DNA of 6,440 nt from Desulfobacterales bacterium (GTDB lineage Bacteria; Desulfobacterota; Desulfobacteria; Desulfobacterales; C00003060), in assembly GCA_030613145.1 (NCBI GenBank), contig JAUWMM010000108.1, forward strand, positions 1-6,440. The letters are read 5' to 3'. The translations under genes were made by a program, and so were the position numbers. The notes below the pieces were generated by a model. That model had not been told where the DNA came from, searched no databases, and saw only the letters and a list, made by a program, of their open reading frames with translations. How positions within the stretch are numbered: the stretch's first letter is position 1; each line of letters starts with the position of its first letter. Shown piece after piece: positions 4,717-6,440 of this stretch.

Positions 4717-6057
4717 ATGGAAAAACATGATCCTCATATACTTTTAATCAACCCTTGGATACATGATTTTGCGGCCTATGATTTCTGGGCCAAGCCGATC
4801 GGGGTCCTCGCTATCGCCAGTATCCTCAGGATGCACGGGTATCAGGTTAGCTACATCGACTGTTTGGATCGGTTTCATCCCGAGCTGTCACACACCGGAA
4901 AAACCGGCCGGTTCGGCAAGGGGCACTATCTGAAAAGTCGGATACAAAAACCCGAAAAGCTATACGATGTGCCCAGGAATTATTCCAGATACGGTATACC
5001 TGCAAGCTTGGTGCGCAAGGCTATCAAAGAGAGACCCCGACCGGAAGTAGTGCTTGTGACCTCCCTTATGACTTACTGGTATCCGGGTGTCATCGCCCTC
5101 ATTGAAATCGTTCGGGAGACGTTGCCCGAGGTGCCTGTGGTGCTGGGAGGAATCTATGCTACCCTCTGCTACGACCATGCAGTCAATAATGCTGGTGCAG
5201 ATTTCGTCCAGTGCGGAGAGAGCGAAGCCGCTGTGATTGAATTGGTTGGCCGCCTCACGGGTTTTGCTGCTGAACAGCGGGCTTTTGCTGATGATCCGGA
5301 TACGTATCCCTATCCGGCCTTTGATCTGCAGTCAAATATTACCTATGTCCCCATCCTTACCGGTCGGGGTTGTCCTTTCCGTTGTGCTTATTGTGCATCC
5401 AGTTTTCTAAATCCTACGCTCAGGCGCAGGTCACCCCGGCATGTGGTAGAAGAAATAGCCTACTGGCACAAGAAATACTCTGTGCAGGATTTTGCCTTTT
5501 ATGACGACGCCCTGCTAATAGATGCAAACCGTCACATAATTCCGATCCTTGAAGGAGTCCTTGCCCGGGGCCTTGACGTGCGATTCCATACACCGAATGC
5601 GCTTCACATAAGGCCGTTATCAAGAGATATGGCACGATTGCTCTTTCGTGCAGGGTTTAAAACTATACGACTCGGGCTTGAAACGGCTTCCTTTAATGAT
5701 CGCAAGGCTATGGACAGTAAGGTAGGGCCGGGGGAATTTCAACAGGCGGTCGATCACCTGAAAGGAGCAGACTTCAAAGGCGAAGCCATAGGTGCGTATC
5801 TACTTCATGGTTTGCCGGGTCAAGACCTTGCCGAGCTTGAGACCTCCATTAAGATGGTGAAATCCTGCGGCGTGAGACCGATACTGACCCAGTACTCACC
5901 CATTCCCCACACCGCCCTTTGGCCTGAGGCGGTCAAGTCCTCGCGCTACGACCTGGACTCTGATCCGATCTTTCACAACAACTCAATCTTTCCCTGTCAG
6001 AAAGAGCCATTTTCCTGGAAAAAGGTTGGATACTTTATGCGGTTGACCCGGGGATAG
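4717..6057 (+). CDS. radical SAM protein with N-terminal cobalamin-binding-like domain
   Basis: A 446-residue protein in the layout of B12-binding radical SAM enzymes. Residues 6-180 look like the Rossmann-type B12-binding domain (HILLINPW at 7-14, VVLGGIYAT at 141-149). Residues about 205-400 form the radical SAM barrel: GCPFRCAYC gives the 4Fe-4S ligands Cys219, Cys223 and Cys226; FYDDALL (261-267), LGLET (319-323) and GLPGQ (365-369) are typical later barrel motifs. A short tail follows with HNNSIFPC (420-427). The DxHxxG cobalamin-ligand motif is not visible in the N-terminal domain, so B12 may be bound base-off without a protein His, or not at all. The substrate is unknown. Radical SAM chemistry often yields 5'-deoxyadenosine, which the nearby deaminases and phosphorylase might recycle (inference). 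The start is ATG 4717; TTG 4681 would add 12 hydrophobic residues unlike the domain, and neither has a strong ribosome site. There are no transmembrane segments. Confidence 0.88.
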   Translation: MEKHDPHILLINPWIHDFAAYDFWAKPIGVLAIASILRMHGYQVSYIDCLDRFHPELSHTGKTGRFGKGHYLKSRIQKPEKLYDVPRNYSRYGIPASLVRKAIKERPRPEVVLVTSLMTYWYPGVIALIEIVRETLPEVPVVLGGIYATLCYDHAVNNAGADFVQCGESEAAVIELVGRLTGFAAEQRAFADDPDTYPYPAFDLQSNITYVPILTGRGCPFRCAYCASSFLNPTLRRRSPRHVVEEIAYWHKKYSVQDFAFYDDALLIDANRHIIPILEGVLARGLDVRFHTPNALHIRPLSRDMARLLFRAGFKTIRLGLETASFNDRKAMDSKVGPGEFQQAVDHLKGADFKGEAIGAYLLHGLPGQDLAELETSIKMVKSCGVRPILTQYSPIPHTALWPEAVKSSRYDLDSDPIFHNNSIFPCQKEPFSWKKVGYFMRLTRG

Positions 6058-6099
6058 CACCTTGGCTTTGAAATGAATTGACAAGGCATTACAAAATTA

Positions 6100-6107
6100 G
6101 ATTAAGC
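6100..6107 (+). repeat. left copy of putative target-site duplication
   Basis: GATTAAGC immediately precedes the palindromic element and is repeated in the same orientation at 6318-6325. The octamer is not a palindrome, so it is not explained by the element's inverted symmetry. Confidence 0.55.
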
Positions 6108-6317
6108 GCAACACTTTACATGTCTGAAAAAGGCCCGTTTTGTGAACGACATTGAGCGATTTTGGAAAAAGATTCATGAAGAGCGGAGCGTCAAAATCGC
6201 AAACTGTTTGAGGGCGTTAGCCCGAGTTTTTGCGATTTAGTGGAACGATTCATGAATCCCAAAATGGCTCACAGGAGTGAGCAAAATCTGGCCTTTTTCA
6301 AAAAGCTAAACCCTTAC
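6108..6317. mobile_element. MITE-like palindromic element with terminal inverted repeats and 8-nt flanking duplication
   Basis: A 210-nt element with no coding capacity. Its first 28 nt (6108-6135) and the reverse complement of its last 28 (6290-6317) match at 20 of 28 positions, ending in the perfect block TGAAAAAGGCC. Further inward, GATTCATGAA (6171-6180) pairs with TTCATGAATC (6249-6258). The centre forms a stem AAATCGCAAA / TTTGCGATTT (6194-6203 / 6229-6238) around GGGC-GTTA-GCCC (6212-6223), and 6267-6282 forms a hairpin GCTCAC-AGGA-GTGAGC. GATTAAGC occurs in direct orientation exactly at both edges (6100-6107 and 6318-6325), as expected of a target-site duplication. This looks like a non-autonomous transposon moved by a transposase encoded elsewhere. 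The parent family is not identified. It would also fold strongly as RNA and may end transcription from both sides. Confidence 0.65.
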
Positions 6318-6325
6318 GATTAAGC
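6318..6325 (+). repeat. right copy of putative target-site duplication
   Basis: GATTAAGC immediately follows the palindromic element, identical to 6100-6107. On the reverse strand it contains GCT TAA, the last codon and second stop of the possible gene tail to its right. Confidence 0.55.
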
Positions 6326-6385
6326 CACAATGATCTCGTCAAGAGATCGCTTCTGTACGTGGTGAACATCCTGGCTGTCGCGCCA

Positions 6386-6440
6386 TTACTTAATGTCTCC
6401 TTCAGGCCCCACGGTTTCGATCACGACTGTTTCTTTTGGT
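6386..6440 (-). CDS. possible C-terminal end of a gene running off the window
   Basis: On the reverse strand, from 6439 to a TAA at 6388-6386, the reading gives PKETVVIETVGPEGDIK. It looks protein-like but is only 17 codons. The same frame continues after the TAA for 21 sense codons, ending QDVHHVQKRSLDEIIVA and a second TAA at 6322-6320. The gene may therefore end at 6386, or be a longer gene broken by a nonsense codon. No family is recognised from so little sequence. Confidence 0.35.
   Translation of the reverse strand, partial: PKETVVIETVGPEGDIK

Noticed and set aside
6332..6348. GATCTC-GTCAA-GAGATC as a terminator or operator
   Set aside because: It falls inside the possible gene tail on the - strand and has no T-run; it is probably coincidental.

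Overview
The window reads as chromosomal DNA of an anaerobic Desulfobacterota-type (deltaproteobacterial) bacterium. This is inferred from three things: the style of the proteins (paralogous MTA/SAH deaminases and a radical SAM protein with a cobalamin-binding-like N-terminus), a roughly balanced base composition, and intergenic spacers full of degenerate 7-nt repeats and large imperfect palindromes. I could not run a taxonomic search.

Left part (1-4130, + strand): a trimeric-type purine nucleoside phosphorylase (129-956) is followed by two paralogous amidohydrolases of the 5'-methylthioadenosine / S-adenosylhomocysteine deaminase family (1132-2454 and 2805-4130). Together they suggest a salvage route for adenosine-type by-products of SAM metabolism. 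A deaminase would convert MTA, SAH or 5'-deoxyadenosine to the inosine form, and the phosphorylase would release hypoxanthine plus a 5-modified ribose-1-phosphate. The phosphorylase keeps the Asn expected for 6-oxopurines but seems to have Val in place of the His that binds the 5'-OH, which fits a 5'-methylthio- or 5'-deoxy-inosine substrate. The second deaminase keeps the metal site but has lost the family's HNPxSN motif. The spacers (175 and 350 nt) are too long for a tightly coupled operon and carry the repeats.

Right part: a small Rossmann-type TIGR00725/LOG-like protein (4127-4579, - strand) overlaps the end of the second deaminase tail to tail by 4 nt (CTAG). It is divergent from a radical SAM protein (4717-6057, + strand), whose reaction may itself release 5'-deoxyadenosine. 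A good sigma70-type promoter for the - strand gene lies between them.

The last 383 nt hold a 210-nt palindromic, MITE-like element (6108-6317) with about 28-nt imperfect terminal inverted repeats and an 8-nt direct repeat (GATTAAGC) exactly at both edges. It sits just past what looks like the 3' end of a - strand gene that runs off the window and appears to carry an in-frame TAA.
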